This document shows, in pieces, positions 53,105 to 62,254 of a stretch of DNA of 64,000 nt; position 1 is the first letter of the stretch, and every line of letters begins with the position of its first letter. The position numbers and the translations under genes are program-made. The notes under the pieces are model-generated. The model worked only from the letters and a program-made list of their open reading frames with translations, searched no databases and was not told the origin of the DNA. The DNA comes from Alphaproteobacteria bacterium US3C007 (GTDB taxonomy: Bacteria; Pseudomonadota; Alphaproteobacteria; Rhodobacterales; Rhodobacteraceae), in the NCBI GenBank assembly GCA_034423775.1, contig CP139918.1, positions 1,364,001 through 1,428,000 of the forward strand, written 5' to 3'.

Positions 53105-54868
53105 ATGAAACGCAAATTTACAACTATACTCGCATTGGATGTTGTTGGATTTAGCAAAATGATGTCGCTCGACGAAGATCGCACATTGATGAACTTGCAA
53201 GCCCGACGTAAAATAATTGACGGCTTAATTGAACAAAAAGGCGGCCGCATTTTTAATACAGCGGGCGACAGCGTGCTCGCAGAATTTCCAAGCCCGGTTG
53301 ATGCGGTAGAGTGCGGCGTTCAAATCCAGAATAAATCCGTGGCGCTTAATGGTCAGTCAGATGATGCAGATAAAATGAGCTTTCGGATAGGCCTGAATAT
53401 GGGCGAAGTTCTTATATCAGATGGCGATTTGTTTGGAGATGCCGTCAACGTGGCGGCGCGGCTAGAAGCGCAGGCGATTGCGGATGGTTTATGCATTTCA
53501 GAGAGCATTTTTGAACTTGTGCAAATGAAGGTCAAAGTTTCATATGAAGATGCCGGTGAGTTGACTTTAAAAAATATCACTCGGCCCGTGCGCGCTTATA
53601 ACGTTCTGAAATGCAAAGGCGCAACGCGCGGGTTGCTGAGTGCAGATTCAGAGCCCAAAGTTGCCGTTTCGCAGGCTGGAGCGGGCTCTGTGGCGGTGAT
53701 GTTGTTTAAAAATCTTAGCAATGATGAAGAGCAGGGCTATTTTTGCGAAGGGTTTAGCGAAGATTTAATTTCGGCTTTGTCCCGCTATAAAAGCCTGCTT
53801 GTCATCGCCAGCAATGCCAGTTTTTCTTACTCGGTCAAAGATAAATCTCTGACCGAAATTGGCACCGAGTTGGGCGTGCGTTATTTGGTGGAAGGCAAGG
53901 TCAGAAAGATGGGGCAAAAAATGCGGATCAGCGTTTCTTTGCTGTCTGCAGAGGATGAAACGGGGCTTTGGAGCCAGAATTTTGATACCACGCTGGACGA
54001 TATTTTTGATGTACAAGATGAGATCGTCGCAACCATTGTTGCTAAGCTGGTAGGGAAAGTAGAAAGCGATCAGGTCAAAAAGCTTGCGAATAAAAAGCCG
54101 GATGTCATGGAAGCGTATGATTTGGTTTTGCAGGGTTTAGAGTTTCATCGCAAAAGTTCAATTTCGGCTGAAAATAATAAAAAGGCGCTAAGCTTATTCA
54201 CCCAAGCCACCGAGGTTGATCCAAATTATGCGCGGGCATATGCATGGAAAACATGCTCGCTCGCAAATAATTCCGAGTGGTTTCCCGATGACATGCCGCC
54301 AAATTGGATGGAAGATGCGTTTGCATCGGTGAACCGGGCGATGGAAATCGATCCGGACGACCCCGAAGCGCATCGGATTTTAGGCGCCATTAAACTGATG
54401 TTTGAAGGCGATATGGAAAAGGCTATTTTTCATCATAAAAAAGCTATCGAAATTTGCCCAAGTGATACTTTTCATTTGGCGCGTTACTCTGTTCTCCTAT
54501 CCTATCTGGGCCAACCTAAAGAGGCTATGGAGCAGATCAATAAGGCACTCCGCATTAATCCGTTCGGATCTGATTTGATGTTCGAGACGCAGGGCGTATG
54601 CAATTATTTGCTGCAGGATTATTCAGGAGCGTTGGAATCTTTTAAACATATGCAAATTGAAACCAGAACCAGCCTGTTTTACGCAGCCGCTTGTTACAGC
54701 CATTTAAACAATGATGAATTGGCTCAGGATAAACTTGAATTGGCGAAAACGGATAGCGGCATGGAAATTGATAAGTTTGTGGCGACCCAGTTGTATCAGA
54801 ATGATGAGATTTCTTCAGCGCTTGCAAAAACGCTTCTGTCTATCGAAGATATGGTATCAGTCAGTTAA
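53105..54868 (+). CDS. class III adenylate cyclase with TolB-like and TPR regions
   Basis: About 587 residues in three parts: catalytic cyclase domain (about 1-190: ALDVVGFSKMM and NTAGDSVLAEF carry the metal Asp residues, DLFGDAVNVAARLE follows); a TolB/FlgO-like domain (about 195-330, VAVMLFKNLSNDEEQGYFCEGFSEDLISALS starts it); and tetratricopeptide-like repeats (about 340-570, e.g. FTQATEVDPNYARAYAW, VNRAMEIDPDDPEAHRIL). ATG 53105 is the start; the frame is open to 53048. No signal peptide or membrane anchor. This fusion is common in Alphaproteobacteria, and the sensed partner is unknown. Confidence 0.9.
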   Translation: MKRKFTTILALDVVGFSKMMSLDEDRTLMNLQARRKIIDGLIEQKGGRIFNTAGDSVLAEFPSPVDAVECGVQIQNKSVALNGQSDDADKMSFRIGLNMGEVLISDGDLFGDAVNVAARLEAQAIADGLCISESIFELVQMKVKVSYEDAGELTLKNITRPVRAYNVLKCKGATRGLLSADSEPKVAVSQAGAGSVAVMLFKNLSNDEEQGYFCEGFSEDLISALSRYKSLLVIASNASFSYSVKDKSLTEIGTELGVRYLVEGKVRKMGQKMRISVSLLSAEDETGLWSQNFDTTLDDIFDVQDEIVATIVAKLVGKVESDQVKKLANKKPDVMEAYDLVLQGLEFHRKSSISAENNKKALSLFTQATEVDPNYARAYAWKTCSLANNSEWFPDDMPPNWMEDAFASVNRAMEIDPDDPEAHRILGAIKLMFEGDMEKAIFHHKKAIEICPSDTFHLARYSVLLSYLGQPKEAMEQINKALRINPFGSDLMFETQGVCNYLLQDYSGALESFKHMQIETRTSLFYAAACYSHLNNDELAQDKLELAKTDSGMEIDKFVATQLYQNDEISSALAKTLLSIEDMVSVS

Positions 54869-55330
54869 GCCATCAATGCAGCCCGTAGGAGCGCCTTGGT
54901 AAAATATAATGCCTTTACTAGCTGTCATGAGCGATCTTGACCTGATCGAAAGTCCATCCGCAGATCAGGCTCGCAGTTGCTTAAAGTTAGCTTTTGCCGC
55001 GAGCCATACGATGATCTTCGAGCGTCTGCCCTGCGAGATGTATCTTTGTAACGCTAAGGCTGTGGTTCACAGTTGCTGCATCTTTGCAAAAGAGTGCCTT
55101 AAGGTTTATTCGTGGTTACTCTCACGGCATAGCCTGACGGCCGCTATACAACATTGTGGAATGTCTTGGTCTTGTTTGACCCCTTTGAGGCGCAGGTTCA
55201 TCTCACAAATTTCAGTCAGGCTCAAATCTATGGGCTCCGCTATTGCGGGGTGTTTACCGCTATTCTTACCTCTAAAAGACATTAAGTGCTGAGCGTGCAT
55301 TTCTGCGTAAGCGAGCCTAAGAGAATGCCG
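54869..55330. other. gene-poor DNA inside the probable integration scar
   Basis: This 460-bp stretch between the cyclase and the integrase fragment holds only open frames without recognisable similarity (one of about 60 codons on the minus strand near 55280-55106, one of 127 codons on the plus strand from 54909). Together with the truncated integrase it is probably the residue of a deleted mobile element. Confidence 0.4.
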
Positions 55331-55717
55331 TTAGGATTCAAGCTTTGTACTAGCAGTCCGAGCCAGAGCAATGGCCTCACGTGCGGATTGTGTTCCAAGC
55401 CAAAAGGAAATCCGGTTGGTTTTATAATGCTGGCGGTCATCTTTCGGTGTATAAATGACATCTGCCTTAACAGCATCAGCGAGAAGATGCTTCCCTGGTA
55501 GATCATCCGAAGAGATTCTCAGGATATGCCAATGTCGATCCAATTTAGCGGCATCGCTCATAGCCCGAACACGAGCATCCTTGATGGAATTGGTTCTTAA
55601 CGAGTAGGCGATCCTACCCGTTCTGTAATGCCGTCGTAAGTCTGCGGGAACTCTACGGGAGAAATACCAAACGCCGTCTTTTTGGAACGTGTAGCTATTA
55701 GATTTGGTTACCAGCAT
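55331..55717 (-). pseudogene. truncated tyrosine-type integrase, N-terminal part only
   Basis: A 128-residue frame resembling the N-terminus of tyrosine recombinases with a DUF6538-like start: YTFQKDGVWYFSRRVPADLRRHY, then LRTNSIKDARVRAM and a second similar motif (LGTQSAREAIALARTA). The core-binding and catalytic domains (Arg-His-Arg-Tyr) are absent and the frame stops. It lies 61 bp downstream of the 3' end of tRNA-Thr on the same strand, the classical position for an integrase at an attachment site. Confidence 0.75.
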
Positions 55718-55778
55718 GGTCTACGGCTCACTGTCAAAGTCAAAATAGTGAGGTATTACGATGCGTTAGATTCAATTA

Positions 55779-55854
55779 TGGTGCCGGTGATAGGACTTGA
55801 ACCTACGACCCCATCATTACGAATGACGTGCTCTACCAACTGAGCTACACCGGC
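55779..55854 (-). tRNA. tRNA-Thr(CGU anticodon)
   Basis: 76-nt cloverleaf on the minus strand with encoded CCA. Acceptor GCCGGTG / CACCGGC, D-arm GCTC...GAGC, anticodon stem-loop with CGT (loop TTCGTAA), T-arm with GTTCAAGTC. The anticodon CGT reads ACG threonine codons. The 3' end faces the integrase fragment, so it is the likely attB/attL site. Confidence 0.95.
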
Positions 55855-55895
55855 CCTAAAAGCGGTTTACAGGAATATATCAGATCAGGCAAAGC

Positions 55896-57407
55896 TCAAT
55901 TTATAGGCTTTTCTTGGGCTTGTTCAGATAGCTCGATTGCCGCGCTTTCAGGGGCTGGAGTGTCAACATCTAACGCTTTCTCTGGATTTGGCTTGCCTCC
56001 TTCAGCTGTCTCGGGATTTGCCTCAGCCATCAAAAGTTGCACCATATCCAATCCGTTTGATGTGCTCAGATCCTCTATGGGGGCGGGCCTCCAGCTTAAC
56101 GTATCAAAGGCTTCGCAATGCTGGCAGGTTGCGGACCAAACAGTGTTGACCCCATGACAGCTATCGCAGACCCAGCGCGGGCCGCGCTGCGCGGCCAAGG
56201 CTTTGGTTAACCAGCCTCGGATCACCTTGTCTGGGCTGCCCTGACCGCGTTCAATCGCTGCCATAATGGTAAGCACTCTTGCATCAGCTTCGGTCTCTAG
56301 CAAGGTGCCCACGGCGCGTTTTGCTGCTGGAAAATCCTCGGCATATAGGTGCAATTCGGCAAGCGCCAGCCGCGTTTCGCGATGCGCTGGGGCAAGTTTT
56401 TCCAGCACTGAAAACCGCTTGAGGCGCTGCTGCGGTGTTTCCTCTGGGGCCAGTTCGGCGAAGATACTCGCCAAATCTGGATGCGGTTGGGCTTGCCAGG
56501 CTTTCTTGATCACCCTTAAGGCATATTTGGGCTTTTCCGCGTCTAGATAGCTGCGCGCGGCCATCACCGCGGCGGGAACCAAATCGGGAGAAAGGCGGTT
56601 GGCTTCAATCGCGGCTTCGCGGGCCTCAATGCTTTGACCCTGCCCGAGCACGTCTTTGGCCTGCGAAAGCGCCAGCACCGCATCCCGGCGTTTATGAACA
56701 TCGCGCGGCAAAGCGCCATGTTTCAGCTTGGCGCCAAGCGTATGGCGCGCGCCCTGCCAATCTTTTGATTGGGCTTGTAGCGCCAAAAGCGTGTCTTGCG
56801 TTTCAACGTGCTTTGGCTTCAGCGCAAAAGCCTTTTCCGCGAGTTTCAACGCGATATCGGTTTTTCCATCGGCTAATTTTTGTTTCATAATGCCGCGAAT
56901 ACCAACAAAGCGGGTGCTGGGTTCTTGAATGAGCTGCTTGTAAATCTCTTCCGCTTTACGTTGATCACCGGTTAATTCTGCGGCCTGAGCGGCCAACACG
57001 TTGGTCAAGGCAGGGCGGTTCAGGTAGCGCTCTGCTTTCACCGCTTTGCTCAAGGCAAGCGTGCCTTCACCCGAGGCCAGCGCCAGCAACCCCTCGGACA
57101 GCGCTTGATAGCCTTTGCGTTCGCGGTTGCGAAAGAAATAGCGCGTGACGGCGGTTTCATCGCCATTGATAAATTTCAAAACGGCGATAAGCAGCCCGAA
57201 TATTTTCAACCCAATCCAAACCAAAACGCTGAATAAAAAGAGCGCAAGCACCGCCTGCAGCGGTGTGAGCGTATATTCCGTGCCCGCCACGATGGCTTGC
57301 ACATTGCCTAGGATCAGGTTCTGCCCATCGATCAGATACGCAACCCCAAGCGCTAAGGCCGCCACAATGACCAGAAATAATAAAATCTTTGTCAGTGAAA
57401 TTAACAT
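55896..57407 (-). CDS. hemY: HemY-like membrane protein with TPR region and zinc ribbon
   Basis: About 503 residues: two N-terminal hydrophobic segments (about residues 4-28 and 45-70), a long alpha-helical TPR-like region, and near the C-terminus a four-Cys zinc-ribbon-like motif (CDSCHGVN...CQHCEAF). Alphaproteobacterial HemY proteins have this architecture and lie next to a mitofilin-like gene and hemD. They are linked to haem biosynthesis by position; the molecular role is not established. It begins 10 bp after the mitofilin gene. Confidence 0.85.
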   Translation of the reverse strand: MLISLTKILLFLVIVAALALGVAYLIDGQNLILGNVQAIVAGTEYTLTPLQAVLALFLFSVLVWIGLKIFGLLIAVLKFINGDETAVTRYFFRNRERKGYQALSEGLLALASGEGTLALSKAVKAERYLNRPALTNVLAAQAAELTGDQRKAEEIYKQLIQEPSTRFVGIRGIMKQKLADGKTDIALKLAEKAFALKPKHVETQDTLLALQAQSKDWQGARHTLGAKLKHGALPRDVHKRRDAVLALSQAKDVLGQGQSIEAREAAIEANRLSPDLVPAAVMAARSYLDAEKPKYALRVIKKAWQAQPHPDLASIFAELAPEETPQQRLKRFSVLEKLAPAHRETRLALAELHLYAEDFPAAKRAVGTLLETEADARVLTIMAAIERGQGSPDKVIRGWLTKALAAQRGPRWVCDSCHGVNTVWSATCQHCEAFDTLSWRPAPIEDLSTSNGLDMVQLLMAEANPETAEGGKPNPEKALDVDTPAPESAAIELSEQAQEKPIN

Positions 57408-57417
57408 AATGGCTATC

Positions 57418-58611
57418 TTACCCTTCAATCAACCGGCGTAAAGACAGCAGCGCGTTCTGGCGCGCCAGTTTCTGCTCTGCGAGCGCTTTCCAAGCTGCCA
57501 TTTGGGCCGCTGGTGCGGGCGTCAGATCCGCAATCTCTGCCAATGCGGCGGATAGGTCGCCCGAGGCCAAAGCCGCTTCTGCGCGCGATAAGATTGCATC
57601 CGTGCTTGCGCCCGTTTGTGGAGCCAGCGATCGCGCATTCAATTGTCGCTTTAGAAACGCGCCCAGCCGGGCCGCGCTGAGATTAGCGGGCTCTGCGGGA
57701 TCGCTGGCGGCCAAGGCCCGCCGCGCCGCTGACGGAAATTGCTGCTTCAATTGCTCTAAATCTACCCCGCCTTGATCGGCGCCAAGCTCAAGCGCCGGCG
57801 GTATCGCCAGATCGCTTAAAGCGCTGATTTTGATTAAGATTTGCCGATAGGGGCGGTTGTCGCGCAGCGCGTCTTCGAGGGCAGCTAGCAAATGCGTAAG
57901 TTCACGGCTTTGGTGTTGATTTTGCGCCTGCTCGGTGCTGTGTTTGTCTCTGCTGATCAAATCATCAATAGCTTTTTGTAGCGCGTTGATGCGTGTTTGC
58001 TGTGCGTCGAGCGTGCTTGCAAGCTCACTCAGCGCCACTGCCGGAGCAGATGGAGTTGTGTTGACGGCGTTTAAAGCGCCAAAGGCGGTCTGTAAATTTT
58101 GTACGTCATCGCGCAGCGCGCGCAGCGTTGCGTTGGCCTGTTGATTTTGCGTTTCAAGCGTAATTCTTGCAGTGTTATTGCTCAAATCTTTGATTTGCTG
58201 AGCCATTTGACCTGCATTTGCGCGCAGCCTGCCTGTCGCGGTGTTAAGGCTGCGCAGATCGCTTTGCAGCGCCGCGATCTCTGCCCCAAATTTTTGATCT
58301 GCACTGGGTGGCATCGTCCATGGGGTGATAAAAACGCCCGATAAAAACGCCAAAGCGATCACGGCAGCTGCCCCTGCCGCCCCCGCAATCGCAGTTGTAA
58401 CGCGCGAGGGATAGCCTTGATTTTTGGGCTTTGCCTCAGCCGCGGTTGGCGTCGGTCTGGGGGCATCGGCCTTCGGGGCAGCGGCGGGATTAAGAGGCGC
58501 TTCAGACCCCGGGCCTTGGGGCAATTCTTCGGAGAAGTCGTCGGTCTTTTTATCCGGTTGATCTGCGCTAGGCACAGGTTCATTTGCCGCATTTTCGGTG
58601 TTATCTGCCAT
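57418..58611 (-). CDS. mitofilin-like inner-membrane protein
   Basis: A 397-residue protein: Pro/Ala-rich cytoplasmic N-terminus of about 65 residues, one membrane helix (about 70-95), a coiled-coil region (about 105-225), and a C-terminal mitofilin-signature domain (EQLKQQFPSAARRAL, LSAALAEIADL). Alphaproteobacterial homologues (bacterial Mic60) shape intracytoplasmic or inner membranes. It precedes hemY and follows hemD, the usual order in this group. Confidence 0.85.
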   Translation of the reverse strand: MADNTENAANEPVPSADQPDKKTDDFSEELPQGPGSEAPLNPAAAPKADAPRPTPTAAEAKPKNQGYPSRVTTAIAGAAGAAAVIALAFLSGVFITPWTMPPSADQKFGAEIAALQSDLRSLNTATGRLRANAGQMAQQIKDLSNNTARITLETQNQQANATLRALRDDVQNLQTAFGALNAVNTTPSAPAVALSELASTLDAQQTRINALQKAIDDLISRDKHSTEQAQNQHQSRELTHLLAALEDALRDNRPYRQILIKISALSDLAIPPALELGADQGGVDLEQLKQQFPSAARRALAASDPAEPANLSAARLGAFLKRQLNARSLAPQTGASTDAILSRAEAALASGDLSAALAEIADLTPAPAAQMAAWKALAEQKLARQNALLSLRRLIEG

Positions 58612-58647
58612 CGAATAGGGCCTTTGCTCCTTTATTTTTCTGCGCCA

Positions 58648-59397
58648 TTATGTGCCTTTAATCGTAGGGTCAATCAACATCATATCCTGAAATCGGCGTA
58701 AAACAGCCTTAAGCATCGCGCCGCGATTTGGATGACATGCGACGGTTGTTTTGATATGCGGCTGCGTAGAAAAACACGCCGCTACGGTTTGGCTGATCGC
58801 GATGATCTCGCTGCCATTAGGAAGCGGGCCATAGCGCTGCAAAAGCCGCGCTGAGCGCGGCGAAAACACTGGCACCAGCAGCGCTTGCGGCTGGGTGAGC
58901 AAAGCGCGGGCCTGAATGCTGAGCGGCGTTTCAATTTGGTCATAAATCACGCATTCGGCGCAGGGGATGCCTTTTTTGGTGAGGGTCGTAGCAATCTGGC
59001 CCCGGGCATGCTGCCCGTGCGGGTGAATAACTGGCCCTGCTGCCCCTGTCTTTTGCACCAATAGGATAAGATCTTGCGCCGCTCCTGCGCTGTTTATCAC
59101 TGAAAAACCCAATTTTTTTGCCGCCTCCGCGGTGGCCTCGCCCACGGCGAAGCAGGTCATTTTCTTGGGGATAGGCGCGTGGGCAAAACACGCGACCGCA
59201 TGTCGAGAGGTGAAAACCACCGCGGCATAGGCGGATAAATCTGGCAGGGTGCCGATGGGCGTTATGGTAAGAACCGGGCTGATCAAGATCTGTGCGGCGG
59301 GCTGATGCGATAAAACCTCTTGCGCAAAGGCCTGCGCGTCTTTTTGGGGCCGGGTCAGCAGGAGCGTTGGGCGTTGAGGCAAGATATTGTTTGTCAT
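58648..59397 (-). CDS. hemD: uroporphyrinogen-III synthase
   Basis: A 249-residue HemD fold: [14 protein letters not shown] at the start, [26 protein letters not shown], then the second half with [11 protein letters not shown] and [15 protein letters not shown]. It cyclises hydroxymethylbilane to uroporphyrinogen III. It is divergent from tsaD with 24 bp between starts, and is followed by the mitofilin and hemY genes. Confidence 0.9.
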   Translation of the reverse strand: MTNNILPQRPTLLLTRPQKDAQAFAQEVLSHQPAAQILISPVLTITPIGTLPDLSAYAAVVFTSRHAVACFAHAPIPKKMTCFAVGEATAEAAKKLGFSVINSAGAAQDLILLVQKTGAAGPVIHPHGQHARGQIATTLTKKGIPCAECVIYDQIETPLSIQARALLTQPQALLVPVFSPRSARLLQRYGPLPNGSEIIAISQTVAACFSTQPHIKTTVACHPNRGAMLKAVLRRFQDMMLIDPTIKGT

Positions 59398-59421
59398 GGA
59401 TTAGAATGTTACCCCCCCAAC

Positions 59422-60546
59422 ATGTTTGAGACAATGGATGAAAACATCTCGGCTCGGCCGGCACTTTTCCTAGGGCTTGAAAGCAGCTGCGATGATACAG
59501 CGGCGGCCGTGGTTTCCTGCCCGCCCGAGGGGCGGGTTGAAATCAAATCATCGATCGTGATGGGCCAGTCAAATTTGCATGAGGCGTTTGGCGGCGTGGT
59601 GCCGGAAATCGCGGCCCGCGCGCATGCTGAGCGCCTGGATCTCTGCGTCGCAAATGCCCTTGAGGAAGCCGGGTGCGATTTACAAGATGTGACGGCGATT
59701 GGAGTGACAGCGGGCCCGGGATTGATCGGGGGGGTGTTGTCGGGTGTGATGTGTGCCAAAGGCTTGGCTTTGGGGGCAGATAAGCCTTTGCTTGGGGTGA
59801 ATCATTTGGCGGGGCACGCGCTCACCCCACGGCTGACGGATCAAATTGCCTTTCCTTATTTGATGCTGTTGGTGTCTGGCGGGCATTGCCAGTTTTTGAT
59901 TGTTTCCGGTCCGGACCAGTATCACCGCTTGGGGGGCAGCATTGATGATGCCCCGGGTGAGGCGTTTGACAAAACGGCCCGCTTGATTGGGCTTGGGCAG
60001 CCTGGTGGCCCTGCCATTGAAAATGCGGCGGTGACTGGCGATTGCAAACGCTTTGCGTTTCCGCGCCCGCTCTTGGATCGGGCGGGGTGCGATATGTCTT
60101 TTTCCGGTTTGAAAACCGCGGTTTTGCGCAGCCGTGATGCGCTTTTGGCCGAACAGGGGGGGCTGTACCCACAGGATCAGTGCGATTTAAGCGCCAGCTT
60201 TCAAACCGCGGTAGCGGATGTTTTGGCGGAAAAAACCAAACGCGCTTTGACAGACTATTTGGCCTGTGCACCGGCGCAACCATGCTTGGCTGTGGCTGGG
60301 GGCGTGGCGGCGAATAGGCAGATTTGCGCGGCTTTGCAGCAGGTGTCTGCGGCGATGCAGGTGCGCTTTGTGGCGCCGCCTCTAGCGCTATGTACCGATA
60401 ACGCGGCGATGATCGCCTATGCAGCCGCAGAGCTCTACCGCCTTGGACGGCGCGATGATATGCACCTATCCGCCCGCCCTAGATGGCCGTTGGACACCCG
60501 GCAACCAAGTTTGATCGGCGCAGGCAAAAAAGGCCCAAAAGCATGA
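59422..60546 (+). CDS. tsaD: tRNA N6-threonylcarbamoyladenosine transferase
   Basis: About 374 residues of the Kae1/TsaD family: N-terminal [48 protein letters not shown], and [15 protein letters not shown] near the C-terminus. It transfers the threonylcarbamoyl group to A37 of ANN-decoding tRNAs, including the tRNA-Thr upstream. Start at ATG 59422 (or 59434). The stop overlaps the gpsA start (ATGA). Confidence 0.96.
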   Translation: MFETMDENISARPALFLGLESSCDDTAAAVVSCPPEGRVEIKSSIVMGQSNLHEAFGGVVPEIAARAHAERLDLCVANALEEAGCDLQDVTAIGVTAGPGLIGGVLSGVMCAKGLALGADKPLLGVNHLAGHALTPRLTDQIAFPYLMLLVSGGHCQFLIVSGPDQYHRLGGSIDDAPGEAFDKTARLIGLGQPGGPAIENAAVTGDCKRFAFPRPLLDRAGCDMSFSGLKTAVLRSRDALLAEQGGLYPQDQCDLSASFQTAVADVLAEKTKRALTDYLACAPAQPCLAVAGGVAANRQICAALQQVSAAMQVRFVAPPLALCTDNAAMIAYAAAELYRLGRRDDMHLSARPRWPLDTRQPSLIGAGKKGPKA

Positions 60547-61508
60547 GGGTCTCGATTTTGGGTGCTGGCGCGTTTGGAACGGCTTTGGCGATCGCCTTGG
60601 CCAAGCACAGGCCCGGGGTTACGTTATGGGCGCGAGATGCCGCGCAGTTGCGGAACATGCAAACCGCGCGCTGCAATCAAAAACGATTGCCGAATATGGG
60701 GTTTCCCGAGGCGCTTGGAATTGCCGCTGATTTGGCCAAATGCGCCGCTGCCGAAATTGTTCTGCTGGCTGTTCCAATGCAGCAGCTTGGTGGGTTTCTT
60801 TCCGCGTTGCCCCAAAAGAATTCCCCTAAATATCTGGTAAGCTGTTGCAAAGGCATCGATCTGGAAACCGGGAAAGGGGCCTCTGCGTTACTGCAAGCGC
60901 AGGCCCCAAATGCGCAGGCTGCGGTGTTGACCGGCCCCAGCTTTGCAACGGATCTGGCTGCAGGTTCGCCAACGGCGTTAAGCTTGGCCTGCGCGGATGC
61001 TGCTGCGGGCCTGTACCTGCAAGCGCAACTTTCAACCCCCAGTTTGCGGCTGTATCGCAGCACGGATGTGATCGGAGCTGAGCTGGGCGGGGCGTTGAAA
61101 AACGTGATCGCCATCGCGTGCGGGGTTACGATTGGGGCCGGTTTGGGGGACAGCGCTCGTGCCGCGCTGATGGCTCGGGGATATGTTGAAATGCAACGGT
61201 TTGCAGCGTCTTTGGGCGCGCGAGATCACGCTATGGAAAGCTTGTCGGGTTTGGGCGATTTAAGCTTAACCTGTATGTCGGATAAGTCGCGTAATTATCG
61301 CTATGGTCACGCGCTGGGGCAGCAGAAAAAATTTGACCCTTTGATCACAGTGGAGGGCGTGGCCACCGCAAAGGCCGCCTTGGCTTTGGCCAAAGTCCAA
61401 CAAATTGATTTGCCGATTACGCAGGTGGTGGTTCAGTTGTCCGAGGATAAAATAGAGGTCGCACAGGCGGTAGATCTTTTGATGTCGCGCCCTCAAAAAC
61501 AGGAATGA
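60543..61508 (+). CDS. gpsA: glycerol-3-phosphate dehydrogenase [NAD(P)+]
   Basis: About 321 residues: Rossmann [14 protein letters not shown] at the N-terminus, then [28 protein letters not shown], catalytic Lys in [11 protein letters not shown] and [11 protein letters not shown]. It makes sn-glycerol 3-phosphate for phospholipids. Coupled to tsaD by ATGA and to the EVE gene by a second ATGA overlap. Confidence 0.97.
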   Translation: MRVSILGAGAFGTALAIALAKHRPGVTLWARDAAQLRNMQTARCNQKRLPNMGFPEALGIAADLAKCAAAEIVLLAVPMQQLGGFLSALPQKNSPKYLVSCCKGIDLETGKGASALLQAQAPNAQAAVLTGPSFATDLAAGSPTALSLACADAAAGLYLQAQLSTPSLRLYRSTDVIGAELGGALKNVIAIACGVTIGAGLGDSARAALMARGYVEMQRFAASLGARDHAMESLSGLGDLSLTCMSDKSRNYRYGHALGQQKKFDPLITVEGVATAKAALALAKVQQIDLPITQVVVQLSEDKIEVAQAVDLLMSRPQKQE

Positions 61509-61936
61509 GCATGGCGTTTTGGCTTTTTAAATCTGAGCCCAGCACATGGTCTTGGCAGGACCAAATTGCAAAGGGCGCGGCCGGCGAAGTTTGGGATGGC
61601 GTGCGCAATTATCAGGCCCGAAACTTTATGCGCCAAATGCAAATCGGAGATCGCGGATTCTTTTATCATTCCCAAGAAGAAAAATCGATTATCGGGCTGG
61701 TTGAGGTGATCCATGCGGCGCAGCAAGATCCCACGACGGATGATCCAAAATGGCAATGCGTAACGATAAAGGCTTTGCAAGGTTTGCCCAATGTGGTTTC
61801 ATTGTATCAGATTAAAGCGCTTCCGGCGCTGGCTGATATGGTGCTTGTGCGCAATCCAAGGCTATCGGTGCAGCCCGTGCGCGTTGAAGAGTGGCGAATT
61901 ATTCTTGAAATATCTGGTTTAAATCCACCAGGTTAA
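61505..61936 (+). CDS. EVE-domain protein
   Basis: A 143-residue single-domain protein (AFWLFKSEPSTWSWQDQI at the start, VWDGVRNYQARNFMRQM, FFYHSQEEKSIIG, VVEVI). EVE domains are PUA-like and bind modified bases in DNA or RNA. It ends the tsaD-gpsA operon, a common position in Rhodobacterales. Confidence 0.93.
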   Translation: MSMAFWLFKSEPSTWSWQDQIAKGAAGEVWDGVRNYQARNFMRQMQIGDRGFFYHSQEEKSIIGLVEVIHAAQQDPTTDDPKWQCVTIKALQGLPNVVSLYQIKALPALADMVLVRNPRLSVQPVRVEEWRIILEISGLNPPG

Positions 61937-62023
61937 TCAGCGGTGTCACCCCGGCAAAATGATAAATATTGAAACCGCAGCACGCTGTGTTGGGCTGGTC
62001 TGGCTTTTGAAAAAATAGGGCTC

Positions 62024-62150
62024 CGCCGTTGGGCGGAACCCTCTGTCACCCCAATGCGCTCCCACAGCACCTTCGGTTTCAGAAACGGGTTCGGCCATCC
62101 TGACGCGAACATGCAACAAACCTAGCGGGTATGCGCGTTTGGCACAAACT
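62024..62150 (-). ncRNA. candidate small RNA downstream of ahcY
   Basis: On the minus strand a -10-like TATAGT (62154-62159) is followed by about 125 nt without a good reading frame, ending in a strong hairpin (AGGGTTCCGCC...GGCGGAGCCCT, about 62026-62053) and a T-run. The transcript contains an internal stem (GTTT-CTG-AAAC). This looks like an independent small RNA gene, not an ahcY trailer; 6S RNA was considered but not demonstrated. The -35 is weak. Confidence 0.4.
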
Positions 62151-62204
62151 TTTACTATAAAGCATTTGTTTAAATTTTGAGAAAGTGCTGTGGCAGGCTT
62201 GTTT

Positions 62205-62236
62205 CGGGTGGCCGCTTTTCTTAACCGGGCCACCCG
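62205..62236. terminator. hairpin after ahcY
   Basis: Perfect 9-bp stem CGGGTGGCC / GGCCACCCG with a 14-nt loop, 19 bp after the ahcY stop codon. The T-rich flank is stronger on the plus-strand side, so it may act in both directions or stabilise the ahcY mRNA end. Confidence 0.45.
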
Positions 62237-62254
62237 GTATTTTTAAGCGATGGC

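Noticed and set aside
54909..55292. 127-codon plus-strand frame after the second cyclase
   Set aside because: No similarity, Cys-rich unnatural composition, no clear ribosome site; lies in the integration scar.
61946..62233. 95-codon minus-strand frame downstream of ahcY
   Set aside because: It runs through the promoter, candidate small RNA and terminator hairpin and shows no family similarity.
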